A stretch of DNA of 64,000 nucleotides, taken from positions 4,262,001-4,326,000 of the forward strand of contig NZ_LT629689.1 in the NCBI RefSeq assembly GCF_900102035.1, in the 5' to 3' direction. Below, one piece after another: positions 1 through 8,769 of this stretch; within the stretch, counting starts at the first letter, position 1; every line of letters begins with the position of its first letter. The notes beneath the pieces were generated by a model, which had not been told where the DNA came from, did no database searches, and saw only the letters and a list, made by a program, of their open reading frames with translations. The DNA is from Pseudomonas extremaustralis. GTDB taxonomy: Bacteria; Pseudomonadota; Gammaproteobacteria; Pseudomonadales; Pseudomonadaceae. Both the position numbers and the translations under genes were made by a program.

Positions 1-466
1 TGTAGTGCTTGTTCCAGTAACGGTTGCTCAGGGAATCGATGCGCACGTTCTTGCCGGTACGCGGCGAGTGAATGAATTTGCCCTCACCGATATACAGGCC
101 CACATGGCTGACCTGGCCGCGACCATTGCCTTTGAAAAACACTGCATCCCCCGGTTTCAAAGCACTGCGCGAGACCGTCGGGGCCGTGGAGCGGTGCATC
201 GCCGCCGTGGTACGCGGAATCTGGATATTGGCCTGGGTCTTGAAGAGGTAGACCAGGAAACTGCTGCAATCGAACCCCTGCTCCACCGAGTTGCCGCCCC
301 ATTTGTAAGGCGTGCCCAATAATTCATGGGCGCGGTCGACTACGTCGTCGATGGACGTTTCCTTCAGGGACGCCGCGATGGAAGGAAAGGGCCGCAAGTT
401 GGCCGAGGCCGACGAAATGGCGAATGCCAGGCTGACAATGACTAAACAAAAAAATGACTTGAACAT
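1..466 (-). CDS. NlpC/P60 family cell-wall hydrolase (partial, C-terminus beyond the left edge)
   Basis: Exported peptidoglycan endopeptidase of the NlpC/P60 (C40) type, expected to cleave peptide cross-bridges in the periplasm. Reading leftwards from the ATG at 466, there is a signal peptide of about 22 residues ending in SSASA, then a domain with YKWGG and the catalytic motif FDCSSF (Cys67), and the second catalytic block VSHVGLYIG (His120) followed by FIHSPRTGK. About 155 codons are visible and the frame stays open at base 1, so the stop and last residues are missing. It is divergent from ureE. Family assignment is firm from the Cys and His motifs; the substrate is inferred. No other in-frame start has a better context. 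Confidence 0.88.
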   Translation of the reverse strand, partial: MFKSFFCLVIVSLAFAISSASANLRPFPSIAASLKETSIDDVVDRAHELLGTPYKWGGNSVEQGFDCSSFLVYLFKTQANIQIPRTTAAMHRSTAPTVSRSALKPGDAVFFKGNGRGQVSHVGLYIGEGKFIHSPRTGKNVRIDSLSNRYWNKHY

Positions 467-744
467 GATGAACGTCGCAGTGAAATAAACACGGCGCATA
501 GCCTAATGACGTAGCAGGTAATGTTTTGAGCGTCAGTTCCTGAACATGCGTAGGACAAATCCGAAAACGCCCACGGCGAGTGCACCAACACCAGCGACGC
601 ACCATGTTGGTGCTTGAACAGAATTTTCCTACGCCCTATTTAGTGGCGTTGTCGCTCCTGCTGACAGGCAATTCCTACTCTTCTGGTCGGGTTGGCAAGG
701 CCCTTGCTCTAACTCTTGCATCGCTCATAGCCGGAAGCTTCCTG

Positions 745-1245
745 ATGCTGGTGATCCACCGCCGAATCGCCCCCCAAGCCCTCTGGGACGCCGAGTTGCT
801 GCTGAACTTCGAAGCCCGCAGCAAGAGCCGCCTGCGCTGTTTCAGTGCCGAGGGTGAAGACGTCGGCCTGTTTTTGGAGCGCGGCCAACCGCCACTGCAC
901 GATGGCGAATGCCTACAGGCCGAAGACGGACGTGTCGTACGTGTGTGCGCCCGTCCTGAACAGCTGTTGCACGTCACCTGCACCAGCGCCTATGAACTGA
1001 CCCGCGCCGCCTATCACCTGGGCAACCGCCATGTGGCGCTGCAAGTCGGCGATGGCTGGTTGCGCCTGCTCGATGACTACGTACTCAAGGCCATGCTTGA
1101 ACAATTGGGCGCCCGCACCGAGACCCTCGAGGCGCCGTTCCAGCCGGAACACGGCGCCTATGGCGGCGGCCACCATCATTCGCGTCACGGCGATGAAGAT
1201 TTCAACTACCCGCCCAAGCTGCACCAGTTCGGCGTGCGTCCATGA
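745..1245 (+). CDS. ureE: urease accessory protein UreE (nickel metallochaperone)
   Basis: Cytoplasmic metallochaperone that hands nickel to the UreDFG-urease complex. The frame is open further upstream, but homologous UreE proteins begin MLVIHRRI, which fits the ATG at 745 and gives 166 aa, the usual length. The central segment (AYHLGNRHVALQ) is typical of the UreE Ni-binding domain, and the C-terminus has a His-rich tail (HHHSRHGDE) that can bind further nickel. Its stop overlaps the ureF start (ATGA), so the two are probably translationally coupled. The 278 bases before it (467-744) contain no gene I can support. Structural urease genes are not in the window. Confidence 0.93.
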   Translation: MLVIHRRIAPQALWDAELLLNFEARSKSRLRCFSAEGEDVGLFLERGQPPLHDGECLQAEDGRVVRVCARPEQLLHVTCTSAYELTRAAYHLGNRHVALQVGDGWLRLLDDYVLKAMLEQLGARTETLEAPFQPEHGAYGGGHHHSRHGDEDFNYPPKLHQFGVRP

Positions 1246-1916
1246 ACCCAGCCTGGGCGCTGCTGCGTCTGGCCAGTCCGCAATTGCCGATTGGCGGCTA
1301 CAGCTATTCCCAGGGCCTGGAAATGGCGGTGGAGAACGGCCGCGTCAATGACGCAGACGGCGCGCGACGCTGGATCGGCGATCAATTGCTGCTCAACCTG
1401 GCGCGCTTCGAGGCGCCACTGTTGCTCGCCCATTGCCGTGCGGCTGCCGAGCAGGATTGGCCGCGCCTGACGCAGTTGTGCGCAGAGCACCGCGCCAGCC
1501 GCGAAACCCGCGAGCTGTATCAGGAGAGCCGGCAGATGGGTTACTCGCTACAACAACTGCTCAACGGTCTGCCGGAACTGGACGACGCGGCCCGAGGTTT
1601 TCTCGCACAACAAGCAGAGCCGCATCTGGCCTTGGGCTGGGCGCTGGCCGCACGCGCCTGGCAGATCAGCGCCGACGACGCCCTCGCCGCCTGGCTGTGG
1701 AGCTGGCTGGAAAACCAATTGGCCGTGCTGATGAAAACCCTGCCCCTGGGCCAGCAGGCCGCCCAGCGCCTGACCAGCGAGCTGCTACCGCTGCTGCAAC
1801 AAGCCCAGCAGGACGCCAGCCGCCTCGCCCCTCACTCTTTCGGCAGCGCCGCGTTCGGCCTGTCCCTGGCATGCATGGCCCATGAGCGCCAGTACAGCCG
1901 CCTGTTCCGTTCCTAG
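1242..1916 (+). CDS. ureF: urease accessory protein UreF
   Basis: All-helical urease assembly factor of 224 aa. In the family it binds UreD (UreH) and UreG and gates GTP-dependent nickel insertion into apo-urease. The N-terminus (LRLASPQLPIGGYSYSQGLE) is the diagnostic UreF start, with the conserved SPQLPIGGYSYS segment at about residues 8-19. It overlaps ureE by four bases and ends nine bases before ureG, so ureEFG form one transcription unit. Length is normal and the frame is intact. Confidence 0.95.
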   Translation: MNPAWALLRLASPQLPIGGYSYSQGLEMAVENGRVNDADGARRWIGDQLLLNLARFEAPLLLAHCRAAAEQDWPRLTQLCAEHRASRETRELYQESRQMGYSLQQLLNGLPELDDAARGFLAQQAEPHLALGWALAARAWQISADDALAAWLWSWLENQLAVLMKTLPLGQQAAQRLTSELLPLLQQAQQDASRLAPHSFGSAAFGLSLACMAHERQYSRLFRS

Positions 1917-1925
1917 GAGAAGCAC

Positions 1926-2540
1926 ATGAACACACAACCCCTGCGCGTCGGCATCGGTGGCCCGGTGGGCTCCGGCAAAACCGCCCTGACCCTGGCCCTG
2001 TGCCTGGCGCTGCGCGATCGCTATAACCTGGCGGTCGTCACCAACGACATCTATACCCGCGAAGACGCCGACTTCCTGGTGCGCAACCAGGCCCTGGCGC
2101 CGGAGCGCATCATCGGCGTCGAAACCGGTGGCTGCCCGCACACGGCGATCCGTGAAGACGCGTCGATCAACCTCGAAGCCGTGGACCAACTCAACCGGCG
2201 CTTCCCCGGCCTCGACTTGATCCTGGTGGAGTCCGGTGGCGATAACCTGTCGGCCACCTTCAGCCCGGAGCTATCGGACCTGACCATCTACGTGATCGAT
2301 GTATCCGCCGGCGATAAACTGCCGCGCAAGGGCGGCCCGGGCATCTGCAAATCCGACTTGCTGGTGATCAACAAGATTGACCTGGCGCCCATGGTGGGCG
2401 CGTCGCTGGAGCTGATGAACAGCGACACCCAGCGCATGCGCAACGGTAAGCCCTTTGTATTCAGTAACCAGAAAACTGGCGTCGGCCTGGATGAAATCGT
2501 CGCCTTTATCGAACGCCAAGGGCTGCTGACCGCCGCCTGA
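1926..2540 (+). CDS. ureG: urease accessory GTPase UreG
   Basis: SIMIBI-class GTPase of 204 aa that dimerises with nickel and drives urease metallocentre assembly by GTP hydrolysis. The P-loop GGPVGSGKT lies at residues 11-19. The Cys70-Pro71-His72 metal-binding motif sits inside [10 protein letters not shown], and the G4 motif NKID follows later. A Shine-Dalgarno-like AGGAGA lies just upstream of the ATG. The genes before it are ureE and ureF; the HupE-type permease follows after 22 bases. All residues known to be needed for Ni and GTP binding appear present. Confidence 0.96.
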   Translation: MNTQPLRVGIGGPVGSGKTALTLALCLALRDRYNLAVVTNDIYTREDADFLVRNQALAPERIIGVETGGCPHTAIREDASINLEAVDQLNRRFPGLDLILVESGGDNLSATFSPELSDLTIYVIDVSAGDKLPRKGGPGICKSDLLVINKIDLAPMVGASLELMNSDTQRMRNGKPFVFSNQKTGVGLDEIVAFIERQGLLTAA

Positions 2541-2562
2541 TCACACCAAAAGGAACCTGTCC

Positions 2563-3135
2563 ATGAGCCTGAAAAAACTCTTCGGCGCCGCTGCCCTGCT
2601 GCTCGCACCGGCCCTGGCCTTCGCTCACCCCGGCCACGGCGACAACGGCTGGATGGCCGGAGTCAGCCATCCGTTGGGTGGCCTCGATCACCTGCTGGCC
2701 ATGGTCGCGGTCGGCCTGTGGGCGGCCCAGCAAAAAGGCGCGGCCCGTTGGGCGCTGCCGTGCACCTTCGTGGGCACCATGCTGCTGGGCGGCGTGCTGG
2801 GTTTTGAAGGCCTGGGCTTACCGGCGCTGGAAAGCGGGATTGCCGCTTCGGTGCTGGCCCTGGGCCTGGCGGTGGCGCTGGCGGTGCGTCCGCCGCTGTT
2901 TGTCGCCGTGGGGGCGACGGCGGTGTTTGCGCTGTTCCACGGCGTGGCCCATGGCCTGGAGCTGCCGGCAATGTCGGGCCCCTGGGCGTATGCCGCCGGG
3001 TTTGTCGCTGCGACCGCCGCGTTGCATGCCGCCGGTTATGCGCTGGTGCGCGGGCTGCCGGCTGCGGCGGCACCGCTGGTGCGGATTGCCGGGGCAGCGT
3101 CGGCGGCGACGGGGGTCTGGTTGCTGGCGGGCTGA
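2563..3135 (+). CDS. hupE: HupE/UreJ family nickel permease-like membrane protein
   Basis: Inner-membrane protein of 190 aa in the HupE/UreJ family, linked to nickel (sometimes cobalt) uptake for urease or hydrogenase. An N-terminal signal-like segment ends at AFAHPGHGD; the HPGHGD motif (residues 22-27) and HPLGGLDH (36-43) are the conserved histidine motifs of the family. About six hydrophobic helices follow. Its place directly after ureG supports a role in supplying nickel to UreE and UreG. Start ATG 2563 has AAAGGAA upstream. The metal is inferred from context, not proven by sequence. Confidence 0.88.
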   Translation: MSLKKLFGAAALLLAPALAFAHPGHGDNGWMAGVSHPLGGLDHLLAMVAVGLWAAQQKGAARWALPCTFVGTMLLGGVLGFEGLGLPALESGIAASVLALGLAVALAVRPPLFVAVGATAVFALFHGVAHGLELPAMSGPWAYAAGFVAATAALHAAGYALVRGLPAAAAPLVRIAGAASAATGVWLLAG

Positions 3136-3159
3136 CTTGCCGCGCTATCAGGGCCTCTT

Positions 3160-3232
3160 CGCGAGCAAACCCCACACTCGACCGGATTCCAGAAATAGAA
3201 CACGGTCTAATGTGGCAGCGGGCTTGCTCGCG
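3160..3232. repeat. degenerate REPIN-like inverted repeat
   Basis: Left arm CGCGAGCAAACCCCACA (3160-3176) pairs imperfectly with the right arm TGTGGCAGCGGGCTTGCTCGCG (3211-3232), which has a short insertion. It sits in the gap between the hupE and AGE-epimerase genes and may act as a transcription or mRNA-stability barrier. Confidence 0.6.
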
Positions 3233-3310
3233 ATAGCGGCCGCACAGACACCACCGATCCCAAGCCTGCTACCATGCGCGCCTACACCCCTGCCGTGACG
3301 ACGCCAGCCG

Positions 3311-4432
3311 ATGCCCATCGCTCCAAGCTCCACCTCCCAGCCTTCGTTGAATGCCGTGCTTACGCACTTCCATGACCTGATCGTGCCGCTGTGGCAGGGC
3401 CCGGGCTGGAACGCCGAGCTGGCGCTGCCCTATGAGGCGCTGGACGCCGATCACAAGCCTTTACCCCCGCAACGCTACCGCGCCATGGCCTGCGCCCGGC
3501 AGCTCTATCTGTTCGCGAGCCTGATCGGCAAGCCCGACGCTGCGTTTGCCGAAGAACGCGCGGCCGCGCTGTTCCGCTCGCTGCAACGGCATTTCCACGA
3601 CGCCGAGCACGGCGGCTGGTTCTACAGCATCGACCCCGCCGGCCAACCGCTGGACCCGCGCAAAGACCTCTACACCCACGCCTTCATCATCTTTGCCTGC
3701 GCCCATTACTGGGCCAAGGTGCGCGAGCCGCTGGTGGAATCGGTGCTCAATGCAGCCCTTGAAGTGGTTGCAAAACGCTTCGCCAACGGTGACGGCCTGT
3801 ACGAAGCCGTACTGGAGCGCGACTGGTCGTCCCTCCAGTCCGGCCCGCTGCAAAACCCGTTGATGCACCTGGCCGAAGCGTTCCTCGCCACCCTCGCGGT
3901 GCGCGCGGACGCCGCCGTGCAAACCGCCCTGCTGAGCCTGGCGACGGCCATGCAGCAGCGCTTCATCGACCGCCAGCACGGGGTGATGATGGAAAAACCG
4001 CTGGGCGCTGTGGATAACTGGTTTGAGCCGGGGCACCAGTTCGAATGGTTCTTTTTGCTCGAATCCTCGCCCATCCTGCGCGACACGCCGCTGCACGCCT
4101 CTCTGACGCGGGCCTTTGCCTACGCCGAGCAGAAGGGTGTGGATAACCTCAGCGGCGCGGTCAGCGGCATGCTGGCCGTGGACGGCAGCGTGCGTGACGG
4201 CACCCAGCGCATCTGGGCCCAGGCCGAGTACCTGCGGGCACTGACCTTGCGCCCCGGCAGCGAAGCGCTGCTGCAACGCCAGTTACTCGCGCTGCAACAG
4301 CACTTCCTGCATGCCAAAGGCTGGAACGAATGCCTGGACGCCAACGGCGACGTGAGCCGCCGGGATATGCCGTCGACCACGCCGTATCACTTGGCGACCT
4401 GTTATCAGGGGTTGGTCAAGGCCCTCGGCTGA
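3311..4432 (+). CDS. AGE family epimerase/isomerase
   Basis: Protein of 373 aa from the N-acylglucosamine 2-epimerase (AGE) superfamily, an (alpha/alpha)6-barrel fold that interconverts sugars by proton transfer between histidines. Visible hallmarks are an Arg-rich early helix (YRAMACARQLYLF), the WFEPGHQFEW motif near residue 240 with a catalytic-type His, and a terminal STTPYHLAT with another conserved His near residue 358. Relatives include mannose isomerase, cellobiose 2-epimerase and GlcNAc 2-epimerase; the mannose/fructose isomerase type is common in Pseudomonas, but the sequence alone does not decide the substrate. It stands alone between two REPIN-like repeats, so context does not help. 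Confidence 0.85.
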   Translation: MPIAPSSTSQPSLNAVLTHFHDLIVPLWQGPGWNAELALPYEALDADHKPLPPQRYRAMACARQLYLFASLIGKPDAAFAEERAAALFRSLQRHFHDAEHGGWFYSIDPAGQPLDPRKDLYTHAFIIFACAHYWAKVREPLVESVLNAALEVVAKRFANGDGLYEAVLERDWSSLQSGPLQNPLMHLAEAFLATLAVRADAAVQTALLSLATAMQQRFIDRQHGVMMEKPLGAVDNWFEPGHQFEWFFLLESSPILRDTPLHASLTRAFAYAEQKGVDNLSGAVSGMLAVDGSVRDGTQRIWAQAEYLRALTLRPGSEALLQRQLLALQQHFLHAKGWNECLDANGDVSRRDMPSTTPYHLATCYQGLVKALG

Positions 4433-4444
4433 CCTTCAGGGCCT

Positions 4445-4531
4445 CATCGGCAGCAAGCCCCACACTCGAACGGGTTCACAGATTTTGATCTGTGCCCCCA
4501 TTCAAAGGTGGGAGGGGGCTTGCTCCCGATG
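4445..4531. repeat. REPIN-like inverted repeat with nested hairpin
   Basis: Outer arms CATCGGCAGCAAGCCCCACAC (from 4445) and GTGGGAGGGGGCTTGCTCCCGATG (to 4531) are imperfect complements. A second hairpin, CACAGAT-TTTG-ATCTGTG (4477-4494), lies in the loop. It sits between two convergent genes and probably serves as a bidirectional terminator. Confidence 0.65.
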
Positions 4532-4552
4532 CTGGCAACTCGGTCTAACGCC

Positions 4553-5317
4553 TTACTTGGCCCCGCGCTCAATCGCAAAACCGGCCCAGCTCTGGCTCAC
4601 CGGCATCAGTTCCAGGCGGTTGATGTTGACGTGCGCCGGGGTGTTGAGCACCCAGAAGATGGTGTCGGCGATGTCCTGCGGCTGGATCGGCTCGGCGCCG
4701 GCATAGGTGGCGTCGTAGCGCGCCTGGTCACCGCCGAAGCGCACCAGGGAGAACTCGCTTTCGCACAGCCCCGGCTCGATGTTGGTCACGCGCACGCCAG
4801 TGCCTTGCAGGTCGCAGCGCAGGTTCAGGGAGAACTGTTTGACGAACGCCTTGGAGCCGCCATACACGTGGCTGCCCGGATACGGGTAGCTGCCGGCGAT
4901 GGAACCGAGGTTGATGATCCCGGCGCCACGGCCATGGGCGATCAGGCGCGGCAGCAGCAGGCTGGTGGTGGTCAGCAGGCCCTTGATGTTGGTGTCGACC
5001 ATGGTTTCCCAATCGTCGAGGTTGCACTTGGGCGCCGGGTCGGTGCCCACGGCCAGGCCGGCGTTGTTGATCAGGCCGCGCAAGGTGGCGAACGACGGCG
5101 GCAGGTTGGCGATGGCCTCTTCCATGCCCTTGCGGTCACGCACATCCACCACCAGGCCGTGTACTTCGGTTTGCTTGGAAAGCTCCTCGACCAGCGCATT
5201 CAAGCGCTCGGCGCGACGACCGGTGAGCACCAGTTTCCAGCCGGCCTCGGCAAAACGACGGGCGCAGGCTTCGCCAAATCCGGATGTGGCGCCGGTGATA
5301 AACAGAGTGGATGTCAT
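4553..5317 (-). CDS. SDR family oxidoreductase (YdfG-like)
   Basis: Classical short-chain dehydrogenase/reductase of 254 aa with a Rossmann fold. The cofactor motif TGATSGFG (8-15) and the basic residues in TGRRAERL (32-39) point to NADP(H). NNAG is at 84-87, and the catalytic set is Ser139, Tyr152 and Lys156 (YGGSK). The overall pattern (TGATSGFGEACARRFAE, then IKGLL and YGGSKAFVKQFS) resembles the YdfG/serine 3-dehydrogenase group, which acts on L-serine, L-allo-threonine or malonic semialdehyde in relatives. The substrate here is not proven. It is a single gene; the RBS-like AAGGAGAG precedes the ATG. Confidence 0.88.
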   Translation of the reverse strand: MTSTLFITGATSGFGEACARRFAEAGWKLVLTGRRAERLNALVEELSKQTEVHGLVVDVRDRKGMEEAIANLPPSFATLRGLINNAGLAVGTDPAPKCNLDDWETMVDTNIKGLLTTTSLLLPRLIAHGRGAGIINLGSIAGSYPYPGSHVYGGSKAFVKQFSLNLRCDLQGTGVRVTNIEPGLCESEFSLVRFGGDQARYDATYAGAEPIQPQDIADTIFWVLNTPAHVNINRLELMPVSQSWAGFAIERGAK

Positions 5318-5405
5318 TTTGCTCTCCTTGAAGGGCCGCTGTAGGCACAGATAAAAAAACCGTGAGCAGCATGCCCGGCTTGATGCGCAGCGGCAACCGC
5401 GCCGT

Positions 5406-6623
5406 CTATCGGCTCAAGGTACAAGGTATCTGCGCGAAGCTTCCGCCGTTCAAGGTCACCACCGTGGCGCTGGTTTTTTCGATTTCGTCCGGCAGGCTCA
5501 GGTGCAAGTCGCGCTCGGCACTTTGGGGGTTTTCCCAGAGAATCTTCTTGTAGTTCACGTAGCCTTTCGCTTCACCGCCACCGAATACCAAGCGTATCGC
5601 GCTGCCACCCGGCCGGAAGTACAGCGAGGTGCTGGCGCCGGTACACAGGTAGACGTTGTCCTTCTGTGGAGCGGGCATCAGCCGCGCGGACAAGCCGCCC
5701 ACCAGGCTGTATAGCAACCCGCTGGCCAACAGAATGACGACGATCCCGGCAAGCACGCGGATCAGCCCCCCATAGGGGCGCTTGTCGTTGCGAACCTCCG
5801 TCGGCGCCTCCACAGGCGGCGCAGCGAGCGGTTCCCCTTGCGGCGCCGACACCCGCGCTGGCATCGGCATCGGCATCGGTTCAATCATCGGCACCTGCAC
5901 TTGCACCGGCGCGCGCACGCGAGGTGCCGGCCGTGGCAGGCGCAGACGTTGACGCTGGATGATCCGTGACTGGACCAGCACAAACACCGCGCACAGCAAC
6001 GGCACGACCTGGTTCAGCGCGGGCGACTGGCTGTTGACCCATCCCACCATCACCGGATCGGATACCGCGATGTCGCCGGCGATGTACCCCAGCAAAGCAC
6101 CGCCCACCGACACCAAGATCCGATAGCGTTGCAGCAGGCCACTGACCCATACACTGCCGAACATCAACAACGGCACACTCAATAGCAGGCCCAGCACCAG
6201 ATAGAACACGCTGCCCTGCGCCACGGCAGCCAGTCCCACCACGTTATCCAGGCTCATGATCAGGTCGGCGCTCAACACCGTCAGCACCGCCCCGCCCAGG
6301 GTCATCGACGAAACAGCCGGTGGCTGGCCGTCCTCGACGGCTTCTTCCTCGCTGAGCAAACGAATCGCAATCACCACCAAGAACAGCGCCCCGGCCAACT
6401 TGAGCCATGGCACCAACAGCAACCAGCCGGCCAGAGTCGTCAACAGCACGCGCAAGATGATCGCCCCACTGGTACCGATCATCACCGCCTGCCGCACTTG
6501 CTGCGCCGGCAAGCCGCGACAGGCCAGGGCAATGACCAGCGCATTGTCGCCAGACAGGATCAAGTCCAAGACAAACACCTGGAAGACCATGCTCAGTCCG
6601 TGCAGCGCACCTTCAAATAACAT
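5406..6623 (-). CDS. TerC family membrane protein with extra C-terminal extracytoplasmic domain
   Basis: TerC-family integral membrane protein; relatives are linked to metal (Mn2+) export, tellurite resistance and envelope stress. Residues 1-220 form the TerC domain with about seven helices and the two signature acidic motifs, SGDNAL (24-29) and SLDNVV (124-129). It is longer than usual (405 aa): a Pro-rich linker with a repeated Met-Pro tract (about 225-280), another membrane helix (286-308), then a soluble domain (320-405) with two cysteines, Cys327 and Cys401, that could form a disulfide. The tail faintly recalls small periplasmic lysozyme-inhibitor-like beta domains, but I do not claim that family. 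It starts 24 bases after the HflC-like gene, so it is probably in the same operon. RBS AGGAA precedes the ATG. Confidence 0.82.
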   Translation of the reverse strand: MLFEGALHGLSMVFQVFVLDLILSGDNALVIALACRGLPAQQVRQAVMIGTSGAIILRVLLTTLAGWLLLVPWLKLAGALFLVVIAIRLLSEEEAVEDGQPPAVSSMTLGGAVLTVLSADLIMSLDNVVGLAAVAQGSVFYLVLGLLLSVPLLMFGSVWVSGLLQRYRILVSVGGALLGYIAGDIAVSDPVMVGWVNSQSPALNQVVPLLCAVFVLVQSRIIQRQRLRLPRPAPRVRAPVQVQVPMIEPMPMPMPARVSAPQGEPLAAPPVEAPTEVRNDKRPYGGLIRVLAGIVVILLASGLLYSLVGGLSARLMPAPQKDNVYLCTGASTSLYFRPGGSAIRLVFGGGEAKGYVNYKKILWENPQSAERDLHLSLPDEIEKTSATVVTLNGGSFAQIPCTLSR

Positions 6624-6647
6624 CGGGGATATTCCTGAAAGAGACCG

Positions 6648-7529
6648 TCATTTCCCACTGGCAGCCGCAGGCCCGGTTTTAAATTGTTTGAGGAAGTCAG
6701 CGTCCGGTGTCAGGACTAGCATCGGTTGGCTTTCAGCCAGTGCCTGACGGTAGGTCTGCAACGCGCGGTACAACTTGTAGAACGCGGGGTCCTTGCTGAA
6801 GGCCGCCGACAGAATCTGGTTGGCATCGGCGTCTGCTTCACCGTGGGTGATCGCTGCCTGGCGCTGGACTTCGGACAGCAGCACGGTACGGTCGCGGTCG
6901 GCTTTGGCCTGGATCTGCTGCGCCCACTCGAAGCCCTGGGCACGCAGTTCCTTGGCTTCGCGCTGGCGCTCGGACTTCATCCGATCGTAAATCGCCTGGC
7001 TGGCTTCGAATGGCAGATCCGCCCGGTGCAGGCGCACCTCCGTAATCTCGATCCCCAGGGACCGGGCCTTCTCGGCAACGTCTTTCTCGATGATCGCCAC
7101 TTCGTCCCGGCGCGCCGGTGACAACAACGAGCGCAGGGCGATCTCGCCCAACTCGCGGCGCACCGACGAGCTGACCATTTGCGTCAACTGCGCGTTGGCT
7201 TGATCAAGGGTGCCCACCGCTTGGTAGAACCGCAGGGGGTCGCTGATACGAAAGCGTGTGAACGTCTCCACTTCAATACGCTTCTGGTCGCCCAGGATCA
7301 CCTGCTCGGCAGGGGACAACAGGGTTTGCAGGCGGCTGTCATAGAACACCACCGAGTCGCTGAACGGCACCTTGAATTTCAGGCCCGGCTCGCCGGCCAC
7401 GCCCATCGGCGCACCGAAGCGGATAATCAGCGCCTGCTGCGATTCATCCACCACATAGGCCGAGGACGCCAGTGCCCACAGCGCCGCTACGGCAAGCACC
7501 ACCGCCAGCCATTTGAGTTTGCCCATCAT
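6648..7529 (-). CDS. HflC-like SPFH/prohibitin domain protein (second copy)
   Basis: Membrane-anchored SPFH (stomatin/prohibitin/flotillin/HflKC) protein of 293 aa. A single N-terminal helix (about 7-24) is followed by AYVVDESQQALIIRFG, the HflC-type opening, an SPFH domain, and a long coiled-coil segment (YDRMKSERQREAKELRAQGFEWAQ). The C-terminus resembles canonical HflC up to LVLTPDADFLKQF. Start ATG 7529 overlaps the stop of the HflK-like gene (ATGA); ATG 7526 is an alternative one codon later. A canonical hflK-hflC pair occurs at 51676-53717, so this is a paralogous pair. It is tied to terC, not to hflX. Its role is inferred: a membrane scaffold or protease regulator. Confidence 0.85.
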   Translation of the reverse strand: MMGKLKWLAVVLAVAALWALASSAYVVDESQQALIIRFGAPMGVAGEPGLKFKVPFSDSVVFYDSRLQTLLSPAEQVILGDQKRIEVETFTRFRISDPLRFYQAVGTLDQANAQLTQMVSSSVRRELGEIALRSLLSPARRDEVAIIEKDVAEKARSLGIEITEVRLHRADLPFEASQAIYDRMKSERQREAKELRAQGFEWAQQIQAKADRDRTVLLSEVQRQAAITHGEADADANQILSAAFSKDPAFYKLYRALQTYRQALAESQPMLVLTPDADFLKQFKTGPAAASGK

Positions 7530-8557
7530 GGTCGGGTGTCCTTCTGCACGGGTTTGCCCTGTTCGCTCAGCGGCATATAAGGCACCACACCCGACATGCC
7601 TTTGCCTGAGGAATCGATGATGACCTTGGATGCCTTCTTCAGCACTTCGTCCATGCTCTCCATGTACAAGCGCCATGCAGTCACGTCCTTGGATTGAACG
7701 TAGCTGTTGTAGACCGACAGGAAACGCTTGGCCTCACCGTCGGCGAGGTTGCCCACCTGGGCTTTGTAGGCTTCGGCGTCCTGGGTAATGCGCGCTGCAT
7801 CGCCACGGGCTCGCGGGATCACATCATTGGCATAGGCTTCGGCTTCGTTGCGGGCCCGTTCCTGGTCGGCACGGGCGCGCTGCACATCGTTGAACGCGTC
7901 GATCACCTGGGGCGGCGGATCGACCCGCTGCAATTGCACTTGGGTGATCAGGATTCCGGCCTGCTCGTGATCCAGCAATTGCTGGAGCAGGTCGCGGGTT
8001 TCATCGGCAATCTGCGCACGTTTGTCCGACATCACCGACTGGATCGGCGTCCGTCCGATGACTTCCCGCAGGGCGCTCTCGGCGGCGAGTTTCACCGAGC
8101 GTTCCGGGTCGCTGATCTTGAACAGATAGAAACGCGCGTCCTTGATCCGCCAGAACACCGTGCAATCGGCTTCGACGATATTCTCGTCGCCGGTCAGCAT
8201 TTGCTTGTCCCGAGCGCCGTTACTGGCCGAAGCCACGCCACTGGCACCGCTGCCCAATTGCAGTTGATTGACCTGAGTGATGCGCGGCAGCAGGACCGTT
8301 TCGATCGGATAGGGCAAGTGATAGTGCAATCCCGATTCGGCGGTCTGCTGCCACCGGCCAAAGCGCAGCACAACGCCTTGCTCGTCGGGCTGCACCTTGT
8401 AGATACCCGAACTGAGCCAGGCCAGCAGCAACAGCCCGCCGATCAACGCAAGGCCGCGCCCGCGCAGGTCGAGCAGGGCCAGGTTGTAGCGGATTCGCTC
8501 GCGCAGCGGCCGCGCCGGGCCAGGCTCGGCAGGAATAACAGTGGGACTATCGGTCAT
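7526..8557 (-). CDS. HflK-like SPFH/prohibitin domain protein (second copy)
   Basis: SPFH protein of 343 aa and the partner of the HflC-like product. One membrane helix lies at about 36-53, followed by IYKVQPDEQGVVLRFGRW, the usual HflK start of the SPFH domain, with DENIVEADCTVFWRI inside it. A helical region rich in Glu, Arg and Ala (NDVQRARADQERARNEAEAY) follows. Compared with canonical HflK it lacks the long Gly/Asn-rich N-terminal tail. I chose ATG 8557 because GGAG lies about nine bases before it and the upstream extension is unlike any HflK. It probably makes a heteromeric ring with its neighbour at the inner membrane. Confidence 0.85.
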   Translation of the reverse strand: MTDSPTVIPAEPGPARPLRERIRYNLALLDLRGRGLALIGGLLLLAWLSSGIYKVQPDEQGVVLRFGRWQQTAESGLHYHLPYPIETVLLPRITQVNQLQLGSGASGVASASNGARDKQMLTGDENIVEADCTVFWRIKDARFYLFKISDPERSVKLAAESALREVIGRTPIQSVMSDKRAQIADETRDLLQQLLDHEQAGILITQVQLQRVDPPPQVIDAFNDVQRARADQERARNEAEAYANDVIPRARGDAARITQDAEAYKAQVGNLADGEAKRFLSVYNSYVQSKDVTAWRLYMESMDEVLKKASKVIIDSSGKGMSGVVPYMPLSEQGKPVQKDTRP

Positions 8558-8709
8558 GCAATTGCTCCAGTCGTCAAACGACAGACGCCTTCCAGCGGGC
8601 GCGAAGACGCGCAGATTACCTGGCGCCATGCCCCACGTCGCGGGGATTGGGCCAAGGCCGTTGTACAAAAAACACTCAGCGGCGTCCAAGCCTTGCCAGC
8701 CGTACCTTA

Positions 8710-8769
8710 CAGCCAGCTACCCGCACCTTATCCACAGGCCGGTCCACAGTCTCTGGGGGCAAGTCAAAA
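8710..8769 (+). repeat. 60-bp direct repeat, copy A
   Basis: Aligned by eye with 9086-9145, it shares about 49 of 60 positions. Conserved blocks are CAGCCAGCTAC, CCACAGGCCG, TCCACAG and CAAGTCAAAA. A DnaA-box-like 9-mer sits at the same place in each copy. Confidence 0.65.

Noticed and set aside
580..744. N-terminal extension of ureE
   Set aside because: UreE homologues start at MLVIH; the extra 55 codons are unconserved in character and leave the protein far longer than usual.
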